Source of the DNA: DATFQE01 sp963738205
GTDB lineage: Bacteria > Actinomycetota > Thermoleophilia > Gaiellales > Gaiellaceae
Direction of reading: 5' to 3'
Assembly (NCBI GenBank): GCA_963738205.1
Contig: CAVTVQ010000006.1
Location: 930,001 to 994,000, forward strand
DNA: 64,000 nt
Made by a program: the position numbers and the translations under genes. Below, in pieces: positions 1 to 8,435 of this stretch (position 1 is the stretch's first letter; each line of letters starts with the position of its first letter). The notes under the pieces are model-generated. The model was given only the letters and a program-made list of their open reading frames with translations, was not told where the DNA came from and made no database searches.

Positions 1-32
1 GACGCTCTGCGCAGGTCTGGCATCGTTCGCCG

Positions 33-350
33 ATGCCCACAGACCAATACCACGAGCCGCCCGAAGAGCTCGGCGAAGACATCCGCACGTTCGCCCGCAT
101 GATCACCTCGCTGCAGGAGGAGGCCGAGGCGATCGGCTGGTACGAGCAGCGGATCTCCGTCGAGAAGGACGACGAAGCCCGCAGCATCATGGAGCACGCG
201 CAAAGCGAGGAGTTCCTCCACTTCGCGATGGACCTCGAGTTCCTGGCTCGCCGCAAGGAGAAGTGGCGCATCGCGCTGCAGAAGATCCTCTTCCGCGAGG
301 GCGACATCGTCGAGAACGCCGAGCAGGCCGAGGACGCCATCGAGGAGTAG
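33..350 (+). CDS. Encapsulated ferritin-like protein (EncFtn family)
   Basis: This 105-residue all-helical protein resembles the ferritin-like cargo of encapsulin nanocompartments, which oxidises ferrous iron and passes it to the shell for storage. The EncFtn signature is visible: Glu30, then Trp36-Tyr37, then Glu60 and His63 in an ExxH arrangement, with the family's short length (about 95-130 residues). These would form the ferroxidase site at a subunit interface in the known annular decamer. No clear encapsulin-targeting peptide is visible at the acidic C-terminus, and no encapsulin shell gene follows downstream, so the shell gene is either upstream of the window or elsewhere. There is no obvious ribosome binding site before the ATG. 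Confidence 0.82.
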   Translation: MPTDQYHEPPEELGEDIRTFARMITSLQEEAEAIGWYEQRISVEKDDEARSIMEHAQSEEFLHFAMDLEFLARRKEKWRIALQKILFREGDIVENAEQAEDAIEE

Positions 351-396
351 GCGGGGCTCGCCGACCGCGTGGCCGACGAGCCCGCCGCCTCCCGCT

Positions 397-782
397 CTAC
401 GCCTCCGCGTACGGCGCGTAGCGGCGGTGCAGGATGAGTGCGTTCCCGTCGGGGTCGCGGAAGCCGGCGATGTGGACACCCCCGAGTCGATCACCTCGGC
501 GACCTCGACGCCGGCCTCCTGGAGCTTGGTCCTCGCCTCCTCTACGTCCGGCACTCGGAGCGCGATCGGCACCGTGTTCGGCTGGAAGTTCTCGAGGAAC
601 TGCGGTCCCATCGCCTCCGGGGAAATCAGGGCGAGCGTGACGTTCTCCATGTCGTACTCGACCCAGCGGTCACCCGAGTTCGGGCTCCGCGGCAGCCCGA
701 GCGTCTGGCCGTAGAACTCGTCCGCCTGCTTGAGGTTGCGGACGGGGACACCAACGAAATCGACGTGCTCTGAATCGATCAT
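397..782 (-). pseudogene. VOC/glyoxalase-family protein with a frameshift
   Basis: A good ribosome binding site (GGAGG) precedes the ATG, and the first about 100 residues read as one VOC (vicinal oxygen chelate) module with the usual opening 'VDFVGVPVRNLKQADEFY'. After the run of five G (minus strand, near 478-482) the frame breaks. The expected C-terminal strand and helix (HIAGFRDPDGNALILHRR) continue only in another frame and end at a TAG at 397. One missing G in the homopolymer restores a 129-residue protein. It is therefore either a recent pseudogene or a one-base sequence error. VOC proteins of this size are usually metal-dependent isomerases, lyases or resistance proteins; the substrate cannot be told. 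Confidence 0.75.
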
Positions 783-799
783 GGATTCCTCCCGCGTCG

Positions 800-1294
800 T
801 TAGGACGAGCTGCCGGTCGCGGCGGTCACGCCTCCGGCGCTGCTGCCGGCGTCCTTGGCCAGCCCGCGCACCACGAACGCCGTGAAGAGCACGAGCCCGG
901 GATCGAGCTGCTCGGCGTCCTCGGTCGTGAGCTTGACGGGCCGACGGCCCCAGCCCTTGCCGTCGAAGACGGCGAGCTCGCGATCACCGTCAGCGAGGGC
1001 GTAGCGCTCTCGCCAGTTGCTAGCCGCGCGGAGCGTCAACTCGCGACCGGCCCAGCGCAGCGTGCCGCCCCGCCGGAGCCCGCGCGCCTGGAACTCGCCG
1101 ACGGCAGTGTCCGTCGCGTCGGTGGCCTCGACGACTTGTCGCCAGAGCCCGCCACGCCGGAACGTCCAGCGGGCGCCGTCGGCCTCCGCGATCGCGGTCC
1201 GCGTCAGCAATCCCCTCAGGCGCAGGCGGCCGACCCCCTTGAGCGCGTAGGCGCGGCGGTCGTCGGCCGTGCGCGTGAGCTCCAGGTCGGCCAT
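800..1294 (-). CDS. Hypothetical protein, possible LURP-one/tubby-like barrel
   Basis: A 164-residue cytoplasmic protein with no signal peptide. The sequence is made of short alternating strands with repeated Arg/Trp/Gly pairs (for example WTFRRGGLWRQ and VFDGKGWGRRP). It ends in a hydrophobic helix (about residues 132-145, LVLFTAFVVRGL) and a low-complexity Ala/Gly/Ser tail. This layout recalls the strand-rich barrel with a central helix seen in LURP-one-related and scramblase-like proteins, but no diagnostic motif is present, so the match is only suggestive. It stands alone between the VOC gene and the GST operon, on the same strand. Function unknown. Confidence 0.6.
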   Translation of the reverse strand: MADLELTRTADDRRAYALKGVGRLRLRGLLTRTAIAEADGARWTFRRGGLWRQVVEATDATDTAVGEFQARGLRRGGTLRWAGRELTLRAASNWRERYALADGDRELAVFDGKGWGRRPVKLTTEDAEQLDPGLVLFTAFVVRGLAKDAGSSAGGVTAATGSSS

Positions 1295-1310
1295 CTCCCC
1301 AGACTAGGCG

Positions 1311-2006
1311 CTAACCGGCGGCTGCCGGCGCCGTGGCCTGCGCGATGTAGCCGCGGACGTCGCCGGCCGGCTCGGTGTACGCGTCGCCGAGCTCCGACTC
1401 GACTCGCTGCATGTAGTCCTTCGCCCACTCCGGCAGCGGCGTGTCCGCGACGGCCAGGAACTCGAGCGTGCACGCGAGGCGGATGTCGGCGATCGTCGGT
1501 TGGTCGCCGCCGATGAAGCCGGCCTCGTTGAGGAAGAACTGCGGATAGACGTCGAGGTGGCGCGCGAGGTCGGCCTCGGCCGCGGCGCGTGCCGCTTCCT
1601 TCGCTTCGTCAGACGCGTCCGACGTGGACACCTCGCCCGGGTAGCCGGCGAAGCCGAGCCGCGGATACGTCGCGCGAGCGACCAGCGGGTAGAGCATGCT
1701 GATCGTGAACGAGTTCGCGCTGTCGACCATCGCGCGCCGGGCGAGATCGGTCGGGTAGAGCTCCTCGAGGCCCTCGCGGTTGGCGAGGTACATCATCACG
1801 GCGCAGCTCTCCGAGAGCCCGCCCTTCGGCAGCTCGGGCGTTTCCACGGACGGCGTCAGCCCGGTGGGGAACTTCGCCAGGTACTCCTCCGACTTGGTCT
1901 GCCCCCAGACGTTCTCTTCCTCGAACGGCAGCCCGGCGGCGCGAACGAACACGCGGACGGACATGTTGTTGACGCTCGGCGGCAGCATGTTCAGCTTCAA
2001 GGTCAT
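1311..2006 (-). CDS. Glutathione S-transferase family protein
   Basis: A 231-residue two-domain protein: an N-terminal thioredoxin-like domain (about residues 1-80) with the family's conserved turn, here GGLSESCAVMMYL, and a C-terminal all-helical domain containing the usual 'GDQPTIADI' N-capping box near residue 168. GSTs conjugate or remove glutathione or related thiols. Many actinobacteria lack glutathione, so the thiol cofactor is uncertain. The ATG at 2006 was chosen because GGGAGG lies seven bases upstream; an upstream in-frame start has no such site. It is the last gene of the minus-strand operon that begins with the citryl-CoA-lyase-like gene, 28 bases after the MetE-like gene. Confidence 0.85.
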   Translation of the reverse strand: MTLKLNMLPPSVNNMSVRVFVRAAGLPFEEENVWGQTKSEEYLAKFPTGLTPSVETPELPKGGLSESCAVMMYLANREGLEELYPTDLARRAMVDSANSFTISMLYPLVARATYPRLGFAGYPGEVSTSDASDEAKEAARAAAEADLARHLDVYPQFFLNEAGFIGGDQPTIADIRLACTLEFLAVADTPLPEWAKDYMQRVESELGDAYTEPAGDVRGYIAQATAPAAAG

Positions 2007-2034
2007 GACCGAACCTCCCTGGATAGCTTCGCGG

Positions 2035-3069
2035 TCAGACGCGATCCTCTCCCACCAGGCGTGCACCGGCAACCATCGCCTGGAGCTTGCGAAACGCCAG
2101 GTCGCGCGTGAGGTACTTCATGCCGCAATCGGGCGCGACGACGAGCCGGTCGCGCGGCACGACGGCGAGCGCCTTGCGGATGCGCCCCGCAACGAGCTCC
2201 GGCGTCTCGACGTCGTCCGAGCCGAGGTCCAGGACGCCGAGGAGGATCGTCTTGTCGCCGACGTCGCGCAGCACTTCCGGATCGAGCTTGGGCTGCGCCG
2301 CTTCGAGTGAGAGGTGCGTCGCCGCGCACTCGTCGAGCTCCCGGAGGAACGGGTAGCCGCTCGGCCGGTCGTGGACGATGTGCGCGTAGCCGAAGCACGT
2401 GTGCAGGACCGTGTCGCCGTCGATTCCGTCAAGCGCGCGGTTGATCGCCTCGATCGCGTACTCGCGCGCCTGTTCGGGCCGGGCCTGCAGGTACGGCTCG
2501 TCGATCTGGACGACGTCCGCGCCGGCCGCCTTCAGGTCCCGTAGCTCGGCGTTCACCGCCTCCGCGTACGCGAGTGCCAGGTCTCGCTCGTCGGCGTAAT
2601 AGTCGTTCTGAGCCTGCTGCGTCATCGTGAAGGGGCCCGGCACCGTGATCTTGATCGGGCGGTCGGTGAGCGAGCGGAGGAACTCGACGTCGCGGGTCTC
2701 CACCGGCCGAGCCCGCCGAATCGGGCCGACGATCTTCGGGACCGGGTTCGCGTGGCCGGTTCGGTCGAGCGCGACGCCCGGGGTGTCGAGATCGACGCCG
2801 TCGAGCGCGGTGGCGAAGCGGTTGGAGTAGCTCTCCCTGCGCATCTCGCCGTCGGTGATCACGTCGACGCCGGCCCACTCCATGTCCTGCACGGCCAGGC
2901 GGGTCGCGTCGTCCTGCGCCTCCTCGAGGTACGGCTCCGGCACGCGCCAGAGCTCTCTCGCGCGCACACGCGGCGGCAGCCGCTCGCCGAGTCGCTCGCG
3001 GTCGATCAGCCAGTCGGGCTGCGGATAGCTCCCGACCACGGTCGTGACGAGACGATCAGCCACGATCAC
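2035..3069 (-). CDS. Cobalamin-independent methionine synthase-like (MetE C-terminal domain) methyltransferase
   Basis: A 344-residue protein corresponding to the catalytic C-terminal barrel of MetE without the N-terminal half. All four zinc ligands are recognisable: His223 and Cys225 (HTCFGYAH), Glu256 (LSLEAA) and Cys315 (APDCGMKY). The phosphate/folate-binding loops 'VVGSYPQP' near residue 11 and 'PGPFTMTQ' near 144 are also present. Proteins of this size transfer methyl groups to homocysteine or other thiols; the methyl donor may be methyl-folate, methylcobalamin or a small methylated compound, so methionine synthesis is not assured. The start overlaps the membrane-protein gene by 14 bases and the GST gene follows, indicating co-transcription. 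Confidence 0.88.
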   Translation of the reverse strand: MIVADRLVTTVVGSYPQPDWLIDRERLGERLPPRVRARELWRVPEPYLEEAQDDATRLAVQDMEWAGVDVITDGEMRRESYSNRFATALDGVDLDTPGVALDRTGHANPVPKIVGPIRRARPVETRDVEFLRSLTDRPIKITVPGPFTMTQQAQNDYYADERDLALAYAEAVNAELRDLKAAGADVVQIDEPYLQARPEQAREYAIEAINRALDGIDGDTVLHTCFGYAHIVHDRPSGYPFLRELDECAATHLSLEAAQPKLDPEVLRDVGDKTILLGVLDLGSDDVETPELVAGRIRKALAVVPRDRLVVAPDCGMKYLTRDLAFRKLQAMVAGARLVGEDRV

Positions 3070-3925
3070 GTCCTCCGGATCGCAGCTCCCAGACGACGGC
3101 GTTCAGCTCGGCGCTCCAGACGACTCCGCGACCGATCAGAAAGAGGTAGAAGAGCAGCGAGCCGGCCAGTCCGAGGGTGCCGTAGAGCGCCGAACGGCTG
3201 GCAAGGCTCTCGGCCAGGTAGTAGACGGTGAAGAGGTGCAGCGCCTCCAGGCCGAGGGCGAAGACCACCGCGCCCGGCAGGAAGGCCGTCCACGGCACCT
3301 CTGGCGCCGGCAGGTGCATGGAAATCCACAGCCAGATGAGGCCGAAAACGACGCACAGCGTGAGTGTCGCGAGCAAGCCGGGAAAGAAGCCGGCGTGGCT
3401 CCGCGCCCAGCCTGCGCCGGACACGAATACGACGAGCACGAGCGGCGAGAGGGCGACGAAGCCGACCAGCCTCGGCGCGTTGCGAAGCGGTTGCAACGGG
3501 ACCCGCCAGGCGGCGCTGTGGACGAGCCGGAGTGCTCGCAGCAGGCCGAAGCTGAACCAGAGGGTGAAGACCACGCCGAGGACGATGAGCCACCAGCGTC
3601 CGGACTCGGACTGGGCCGCGGCCGTGGCAACCGTCGACTGCACGGATTCGCTGAGGCCGGCGTCGTCTGCTGCGGCCTCGATGTCCGCGTTCGACTCGGC
3701 GTGAGCGGCGAAGCCGAGCCCACCTGCCGACAGGAGGCTCAGGGCCAGGACCCAGAAGAAGAAGCGATAGGCGAGCCCGCCGCCGAGCACACCGCCCGCG
3801 ATCTCCTTATCCCGAATGAGCCAACGGAAGCCCACGGCGATGGATGCATGGTCGGGCTGAGCCTCCTCCAGACGAGCGAGAAGGCGCTTGCCTCGGCTCA
3901 CAAGCGACGGGGCGTGCTCGGTCAC
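3056..3925 (-). CDS. YihY/BrkB (UPF0761) family inner-membrane protein
   Basis: A 289-residue polytopic membrane protein. It shows the typical family order: an amphipathic N-terminus, a first membrane helix around residues 40-60 (LAYRFFFWVLALSLLSAG), a second after about 100, and further helices ending near residue 275 with a hydrophilic tail. The fold is that once called 'ribonuclease BN'; its function is unknown and an enzymatic role is not supported. The GTG start at 3925 overlaps the stop of the PaaK-like gene as GTGA, a classic translational-coupling overlap. Earlier in-frame starts lie inside that gene and give residues unlike the family. Confidence 0.85.
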   Translation of the reverse strand: MTEHAPSLVSRGKRLLARLEEAQPDHASIAVGFRWLIRDKEIAGGVLGGGLAYRFFFWVLALSLLSAGGLGFAAHAESNADIEAAADDAGLSESVQSTVATAAAQSESGRWWLIVLGVVFTLWFSFGLLRALRLVHSAAWRVPLQPLRNAPRLVGFVALSPLVLVVFVSGAGWARSHAGFFPGLLATLTLCVVFGLIWLWISMHLPAPEVPWTAFLPGAVVFALGLEALHLFTVYYLAESLASRSALYGTLGLAGSLLFYLFLIGRGVVWSAELNAVVWELRSGGRDRG

Positions 3926-5190
3926 CGGGCTCCGGTGTCGGCGTGCTCGACGAGCTTCGACTTGTACTCGCTGCGCCGCAGGCTGCCCCACGGCACGAGC
4001 TCGACGCGCGTCCGCACAACGAGCGCCTCGCGCAGCCGCTCGCCGATCGCCTCGGCGAGCGTCCCGTCGGCCTCTGCTCCCCGCGCCAGCTCGACGCTCA
4101 CCGGCAGCGGCGGCTCCTGCTTTACGCCCTCGACCGGAGGCCGGACGAGGATGTGGCCGCTGACCTCCGGGCCGAACGCGCTCACGACTTCCCGGATCGC
4201 CGCCGGAAAGACGTTGACGCCGCGGACGATGAGCATGTCGTCGGTGCGCCCCAGGCAGCGGATCCGTGGCCCCGTCCGTCCGCATGGGCACAGGCTCGTG
4301 CGCACCTCCACGTGGTCGCGCGTGCGGAAGCGGAGCAGCGGGGCGGCGCGATGCTGCAGATGCGTCAGGATGAGCTCACCGGTCGCGCCGTCGTCCAGCG
4401 CCAGCGCTGCGCCGCTGTCCGGGTCGATCAGCTCGGCGTGGACGAAGCCCCGGGCGCCGAGGTGCATGCCGTCTTGCTCCTCGCACTCGCCCCAGAGGGA
4501 CACGCCGATGTCGCCGATTCCCATCGCCTCGGTGACCTTCGCCCCCCAGCCCTGCTCGAGCTTGGCCCGGAAGGCGGGCTCGCCGCCACCTGGCTCGCCC
4601 GCGACGAGAACGCGCTCGACGCTCGAGCCGCGCAGGTCGAAGCTCTCTTCGAGGTAGGCGGCGTACGAGGGCGTCAGCACGGCCGTCTCGGGCCTGAGCT
4701 GCCGGATCGCCTGGACTAGGCGATCGCTGTTCCCGGTGCCGACCGGGATGTGCGTGAGCCCGAGCTGGTCGAAGGCGGCAAGGGCTGCTCCCGCGACGAA
4801 CGGCCCGGCGTTGTAGGTCGAGACGATCCGTTGTCCCGGCCTGACGCCCGACGCCGCGTAGCTCCGAGCAGAACCGGTCACCCAGTTCTGGAGGTCCCCG
4901 GCCGTCAGCGGGATGTAGCTCGGTGCGCCTGTCGTCCCGCTCGTCGAGTAGATGCGCACGATCTCGGCGGGCTCCGCGCAGAGGTGCGACCCGAAGGGGT
5001 TGTCCGGCGTGCGCGTCGCCCGCAGCTCGTCCTTCTCGGTCAGCGGCAGCTCGGCGATGTCTGCCAAGCCGCCCGTGAACCCCGCGAGCCTGTCGCGATA
5101 GAAGGCCGAGCGCTCGACGAGGTAGGCGACCTGGGCGCGGAAGGCCGCGTCGTCGAGCGCGAGCTGCTCCTGCCACGGCCGCGTCTCGAC
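3922..5190 (-). CDS. Phenylacetate-CoA ligase (PaaK) family AMP-forming ligase
   Basis: Member of the AMP-forming acyl-CoA ligase group closest to PaaK, which activates an aryl or other carboxylate with ATP and CoA. The P-loop STSGTTGAPSYIP, the adenylate-binding 'EAMGIGDIG', and the C-terminal hinge and core (LGRTDDMLIVRGVNVFP) are all visible. The start is uncertain. Coding similarity to the family (PWQEQLALDDAAF, then ERSAFYRDRL) extends upstream to about 5190, where no ATG, GTG or TTG occurs in frame; the first standard in-frame start is TTG at 5067, which would cut off the conserved N-terminus. It follows the citryl-CoA-lyase-like gene directly, and its own stop overlaps the next gene's start. 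Confidence 0.82.
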   Translation of the reverse strand, partial: VETRPWQEQLALDDAAFRAQVAYLVERSAFYRDRLAGFTGGLADIAELPLTEKDELRATRTPDNPFGSHLCAEPAEIVRIYSTSGTTGAPSYIPLTAGDLQNWVTGSARSYAASGVRPGQRIVSTYNAGPFVAGAALAAFDQLGLTHIPVGTGNSDRLVQAIRQLRPETAVLTPSYAAYLEESFDLRGSSVERVLVAGEPGGGEPAFRAKLEQGWGAKVTEAMGIGDIGVSLWGECEEQDGMHLGARGFVHAELIDPDSGAALALDDGATGELILTHLQHRAAPLLRFRTRDHVEVRTSLCPCGRTGPRIRCLGRTDDMLIVRGVNVFPAAIREVVSAFGPEVSGHILVRPPVEGVKQEPPLPVSVELARGAEADGTLAEAIGERLREALVVRTRVELVPWGSLRRSEYKSKLVEHADTGAR

Positions 5191-5191
5191 G

Positions 5192-5938
5192 TCAACGCTC
5201 GTAGTCGACCGCCTCCTCAGCAGCCGCCGCCAGTGCGAGCCCGATCGGCAGCTCCTGCTCTTCCGCCAGATGCGCGAGCAGCCCGGCGGTGCGAGCGAGA
5301 ATTGGCACGGCCTTCACCGCCGTTGCCGGGAACCCGAGGTCGAGCAGGACCGCGGCCAGCGGCAGCGAGACGTTCATCGTCAGCGGCTTGCCCCAGACCT
5401 CGTGGACGGCGTCGCGGAAGGCGCGCGCGAGGGCCACGTTCGGCCCGCTCACCCCCCGCTCATCGGCGAGCTCGAGAATCCGCTCCGCGCGCGGGTCGAG
5501 CGGCTTGTGCACCGGGTGCCCGAAGCCGGGGACCTTGCGACCCGCCGCGTGCAGCTCGCGCGCGATCTCCAGCGGCTCCCGCCCGGACGCGCGCGCGTCC
5601 TCGAGCAGCCGGGCGCACTCCTCCGAGGTGCCGAGGACGACCGGCCCGGCGCCGAGGATCCCGGCGGCGACGGCCCCCTGGAGCGAGCCCGGGTCCGCGG
5701 CGAACGTCATCCGGGCGGCGACGTTCGTCGGCATCATCCCGTGCTCGGCGATCGAGACCAACAGCAGGTCGAGGAAGTCCCGCTGGTCGTCGGTCGGCTC
5801 GTCGCCGGTGAGCAGCAGGTGGAAGTACTCAGTGAACGTCAGCCGGCCCATCACGTCGCCGGTGAGGTCGCGCCCACGTACCTCCACCCGGTCGGGGTAC
5901 GCCTGGCTGATACGGCTGACGGAACGTCCGGCCTTCAT
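5192..5938 (-). CDS. Citrate synthase-family protein, citryl-CoA lyase-like
   Basis: A 248-residue, single-lobed member of the citrate synthase superfamily, much shorter than true citrate synthases (about 370-430 residues) and close to the length of citryl-CoA lyases. The catalytic His loop is clear (VPGFGHPVHKPLDPRA, about residues 138-153), as are the preceding 'GMMPTNVAARM' and the C-terminal 'PATAVKAVPILARTAGLLAH'. The likely reaction is cleavage or formation of citryl-CoA or a related acyl-CoA, which would match the adjacent acyl-CoA ligase: ligase plus lyase would convert a hydroxy-acid to two smaller units. It is the first gene of the five-gene minus-strand operon and lies divergent from the flavin monooxygenase gene, with under 40 bases between them. 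Confidence 0.78.
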   Translation of the reverse strand: MKAGRSVSRISQAYPDRVEVRGRDLTGDVMGRLTFTEYFHLLLTGDEPTDDQRDFLDLLLVSIAEHGMMPTNVAARMTFAADPGSLQGAVAAGILGAGPVVLGTSEECARLLEDARASGREPLEIARELHAAGRKVPGFGHPVHKPLDPRAERILELADERGVSGPNVALARAFRDAVHEVWGKPLTMNVSLPLAAVLLDLGFPATAVKAVPILARTAGLLAHLAEEQELPIGLALAAAAEEAVDYER

Positions 5939-5976
5939 ACGCGCGAACCTACTATCACGCCCGAAGGCGCGACAAT

Positions 5977-7200
5977 GTGCCGGTGGAGCGCGTCGAAGTC
6001 GCTGTGGTCGGCGGTGGCCAGGCCGGCCTGGCCGTCAGCCGCGAGCTCCGAGAAGAGGGCATCGAGCACGTCGTGCTCGAGCGTGGCCGCGTGGGCCAGA
6101 CGTGGCGCGATCGCTGGGACAGCTTCTGCCTTGTGACGCCGAACTGGAGCGTTCGGCTCCCCGGGCACGCCTACGACGGCGACGATCCCGACGGATTCAT
6201 GCCGCGGGACGAGATCGTCGCGTACCTCGAACGCTACGCCGCCGACGCGCCCGTGCAGGAGAGGGTTGACGTCCACTCGATCGACACCGCGGACGGCGGG
6301 TTCGTCCTCGACACGTCGACGGGCGGCCTGCGTGCGGATGCGGTCGTGGTCGCCACCGGCGCGTACCAGCGTCCGCACCGTCCCGATGCTGCGGAGACGC
6401 TCCCCGCCGACCTCTTGCAGATCGACGTGGAGAACTACCGTTCGGAGGAGGCTCTTCCCGCCGGCGCCGTGCTGATCGTCGGCAGCGGACAGTCGGGGTG
6501 CCAGATCGCCGAGGAGCTCCACGAGGCGGGCCGCGACGTCGTCGTCGCGTGCGGAAAGGCGCCGTGGGCTCCGCGGCGCATCGGCGGCCGCGACCTGGTC
6601 TGGTGGTTGATCGAGACGGGCTTCGTGGAACATCCGGTCGAGTCGCTGCCGGCTCCCGCGGCGCGCCTCGCTGCGAACGTCCTCGTCACGGGACATGGGG
6701 GCGGACGCGACCTCCATCTGCGGACGTTGCGCGCTAGAGGAGTCACGCTGACCGGGCACTTCCTCGGCGCGTCGGGCCGCGAGGCGCGATTCGCCCAGGA
6801 CCTCGCAGCAAGCGTGGCGTGGGGTGACGAGCGCTACGGGCAGCTCATGGAGCTCTTCCGTACGGTCGCTCACGAGCGCGGCATCGAGCTCGACCTCGAA
6901 GATCCGGCGCCGTTTCACGACGAAGGCCCCGAACACGTCGATCTCCGCGGCTTCGGGGCCGTCGTCTTCGCCGCCGGCTTCCGGCCCGACTACGGCTCGT
7001 GGCTGCCCTGGCCCGGCATCTGCGACGAGCTCGGTTTCCCACTCCACGAGAACTGCGAGAGCACGCAGGTCCCCGGCCTCTACTTCGTCGGCGTCCACTT
7101 CCTCCGCAAGCGAAAGTCGTCGCTGCTGCTCGGGGTGGGCGAGGACGCGGGCATCGTTGCGCGCCGGATCGCTGAACGGCGAATCACCCCAGGAGGATGA
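5977..7200 (+). CDS. Flavin-containing monooxygenase-like NAD(P)/FAD oxidoreductase
   Basis: A 407-residue flavoprotein with two dinucleotide-binding folds: VVGGGQAGLAVSREL near residue 10 for FAD and IVGSGQSGCQIAEEL near residue 167 for NADPH. Between them lies a region with the 'ATGAYQRPHRP' motif typical of CzcO-like monooxygenases. Such enzymes hydroxylate or perform Baeyer-Villiger oxidation on small organic molecules. A GTG start at 5977 gives the usual N-terminus directly before the first fold. It is transcribed divergently from the citryl-CoA-lyase-like operon, and a small membrane-protein gene follows. Confidence 0.85.
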   Translation: MPVERVEVAVVGGGQAGLAVSRELREEGIEHVVLERGRVGQTWRDRWDSFCLVTPNWSVRLPGHAYDGDDPDGFMPRDEIVAYLERYAADAPVQERVDVHSIDTADGGFVLDTSTGGLRADAVVVATGAYQRPHRPDAAETLPADLLQIDVENYRSEEALPAGAVLIVGSGQSGCQIAEELHEAGRDVVVACGKAPWAPRRIGGRDLVWWLIETGFVEHPVESLPAPAARLAANVLVTGHGGGRDLHLRTLRARGVTLTGHFLGASGREARFAQDLAASVAWGDERYGQLMELFRTVAHERGIELDLEDPAPFHDEGPEHVDLRGFGAVVFAAGFRPDYGSWLPWPGICDELGFPLHENCESTQVPGLYFVGVHFLRKRKSSLLLGVGEDAGIVARRIAERRITPGG

Positions 7201-7234
7201 GGTTGCTCCTCGTCGCCGCGGTTACGGTGGCTTC

Positions 7235-7447
7235 ATGTTCGGACGGATCCTGATCATCGCCGTCGTGGCGCTCTTCCTCGTCCTCTGGGTTCGCGCGACG
7301 ATCGACGTCTTCCGCCGTGGCGATCTGTCCGTCGCTGCGAAGGCGGGCTGGGTGATCATCATGCTCGTCGTCCCGTTCGTGGGGCTGCTCTTCTACACGA
7401 TGCTGCGTCCGTCCGACAACCAGATCGCGCAACGCTCGGCGCGCTAG
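7235..7447 (+). CDS. Small membrane protein with PLD-nuclease N-terminal-like (PLDc_N) domain
   Basis: A 70-residue protein consisting of two membrane helices (about residues 4-22 and 36-56) joined by a short loop with the family's 'DVFRRGDLSVAAKAGWVIIML' pattern and a polar tail. This is the stand-alone form of the domain found at the N-terminus of cardiolipin synthases; no catalytic HKD motif is present, so it is not itself a lipase. It lies 34 bases after the monooxygenase gene. Its last four bases overlap the end of the converging WYL regulator gene. Confidence 0.75.
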   Translation: MFGRILIIAVVALFLVLWVRATIDVFRRGDLSVAAKAGWVIIMLVVPFVGLLFYTMLRPSDNQIAQRSAR

Positions 7448-8376
7448 CTGCTCGGCGAGCTGCGGGCGTAGAGCGCCGCCGTCTCGGCGGCCGCGGCGGC
7501 GATGCGATCGCGCAGCTCGAGCGGCGCGACGACCTCGGCCTGCGGCCCGTACGACATCAGCCCGTGGAAGGCATTGTCGAGGCCGTCGAACTGCGCGATC
7601 ACCGTGGGGCGCTCCCCGTCCTCGACGATTCGGGCTCCGCGGAGGTAGCGCACTCGGCTGCGCGGGACTCGCACGGTCACCTCTATGCGGGCACGGCTCC
7701 GCTCGAAGGCCTCGGAGCGGCTCGTCCATTCGGCCGCGAGGTCGAAGTCCGAGGAGCGGGTCGCCTGCTCCGCGCGTTCTCGCGCGGAGACGATCCGGGA
7801 CACCCGGTAGACGCGCTCTTCCCCGCGCCGCCGCGCGAGCAGGTACCACACGCCCGCCTTCAGGACGAGGCCGAGCGGGTCGAGGCGGCGCGAGACCACG
7901 GTCGAGCCTTCGCGGTAGCGCATGTCGAGACGCCGTCCGCGCCAGAGTGCTCCCGCGATCACGGGCAGATGCGGAACGCGGTCCTCCTCGCGGAACCAGC
8001 CGCGGGTGTCGACGTGGAAGAGCTGGGATGCGCGACCGGCCCGCTCCTGCAGTTCGCTCGGCAACGAGGCGAGCAGCTTCAGGCGCCCCGCAGCGAGCTC
8101 ACGGCCCAGCCCCAGCTCGGCGGCGGGGCCGACGAACAGCGCCTCCGCCTCCCCCGCGTCGAGGCCCGTGAGCTTCGTCCGGTACCCGCGATCGAGCCGG
8201 TAGCCGCCCGCCGGCCCACGAACCGAGACGATCGGCACGCCGGCCGCGGCCAGCGACTGTGCGTCGCGTTGCACCGTCCGCTCTGAGACTTCCAGGCGCT
8301 CGGCGAGCTCCGGCGCGGTCAGCTGTCCCCGCGTCTGCAGCAGCAGCAGAAACGAGACGAGGCGAGTTGCGCGCAC
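7444..8376 (-). CDS. WYL-domain transcriptional regulator
   Basis: A 310-residue regulator with an N-terminal DeoR/HTH_11-type winged helix (about residues 1-60: LTAPELAERLEVSERTVQRD) followed by a WYL domain near residues 135-215 (the name-giving motif appears in VLKAGVWYLLARRRG) and a C-terminal WCX-like extension. WYL regulators bind DNA and sense ligands, often nucleic-acid or nucleotide related. It converges with the small membrane-protein gene and is divergent from the alpha/beta hydrolase gene, whose promoter it may control; 59 bases separate the two starts. Confidence 0.88.
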   Translation of the reverse strand: MRATRLVSFLLLLQTRGQLTAPELAERLEVSERTVQRDAQSLAAAGVPIVSVRGPAGGYRLDRGYRTKLTGLDAGEAEALFVGPAAELGLGRELAAGRLKLLASLPSELQERAGRASQLFHVDTRGWFREEDRVPHLPVIAGALWRGRRLDMRYREGSTVVSRRLDPLGLVLKAGVWYLLARRRGEERVYRVSRIVSARERAEQATRSSDFDLAAEWTSRSEAFERSRARIEVTVRVPRSRVRYLRGARIVEDGERPTVIAQFDGLDNAFHGLMSYGPQAEVVAPLELRDRIAAAAAETAALYARSSPSS

Positions 8377-8435
8377 GTTTTCGAGCGTAATCGATGAACC
8401 CGACAGGAGATGGCGGGAATGGCCGTTAGGTTCCC

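Noticed and set aside
3044..4719. Long open frames on the plus strand opposite the PaaK/membrane/MetE operon
   Set aside because: They are Arg/Gly/Ala/Asp-rich shadows, as expected opposite high-GC genes, with no ribosome binding site or domain.
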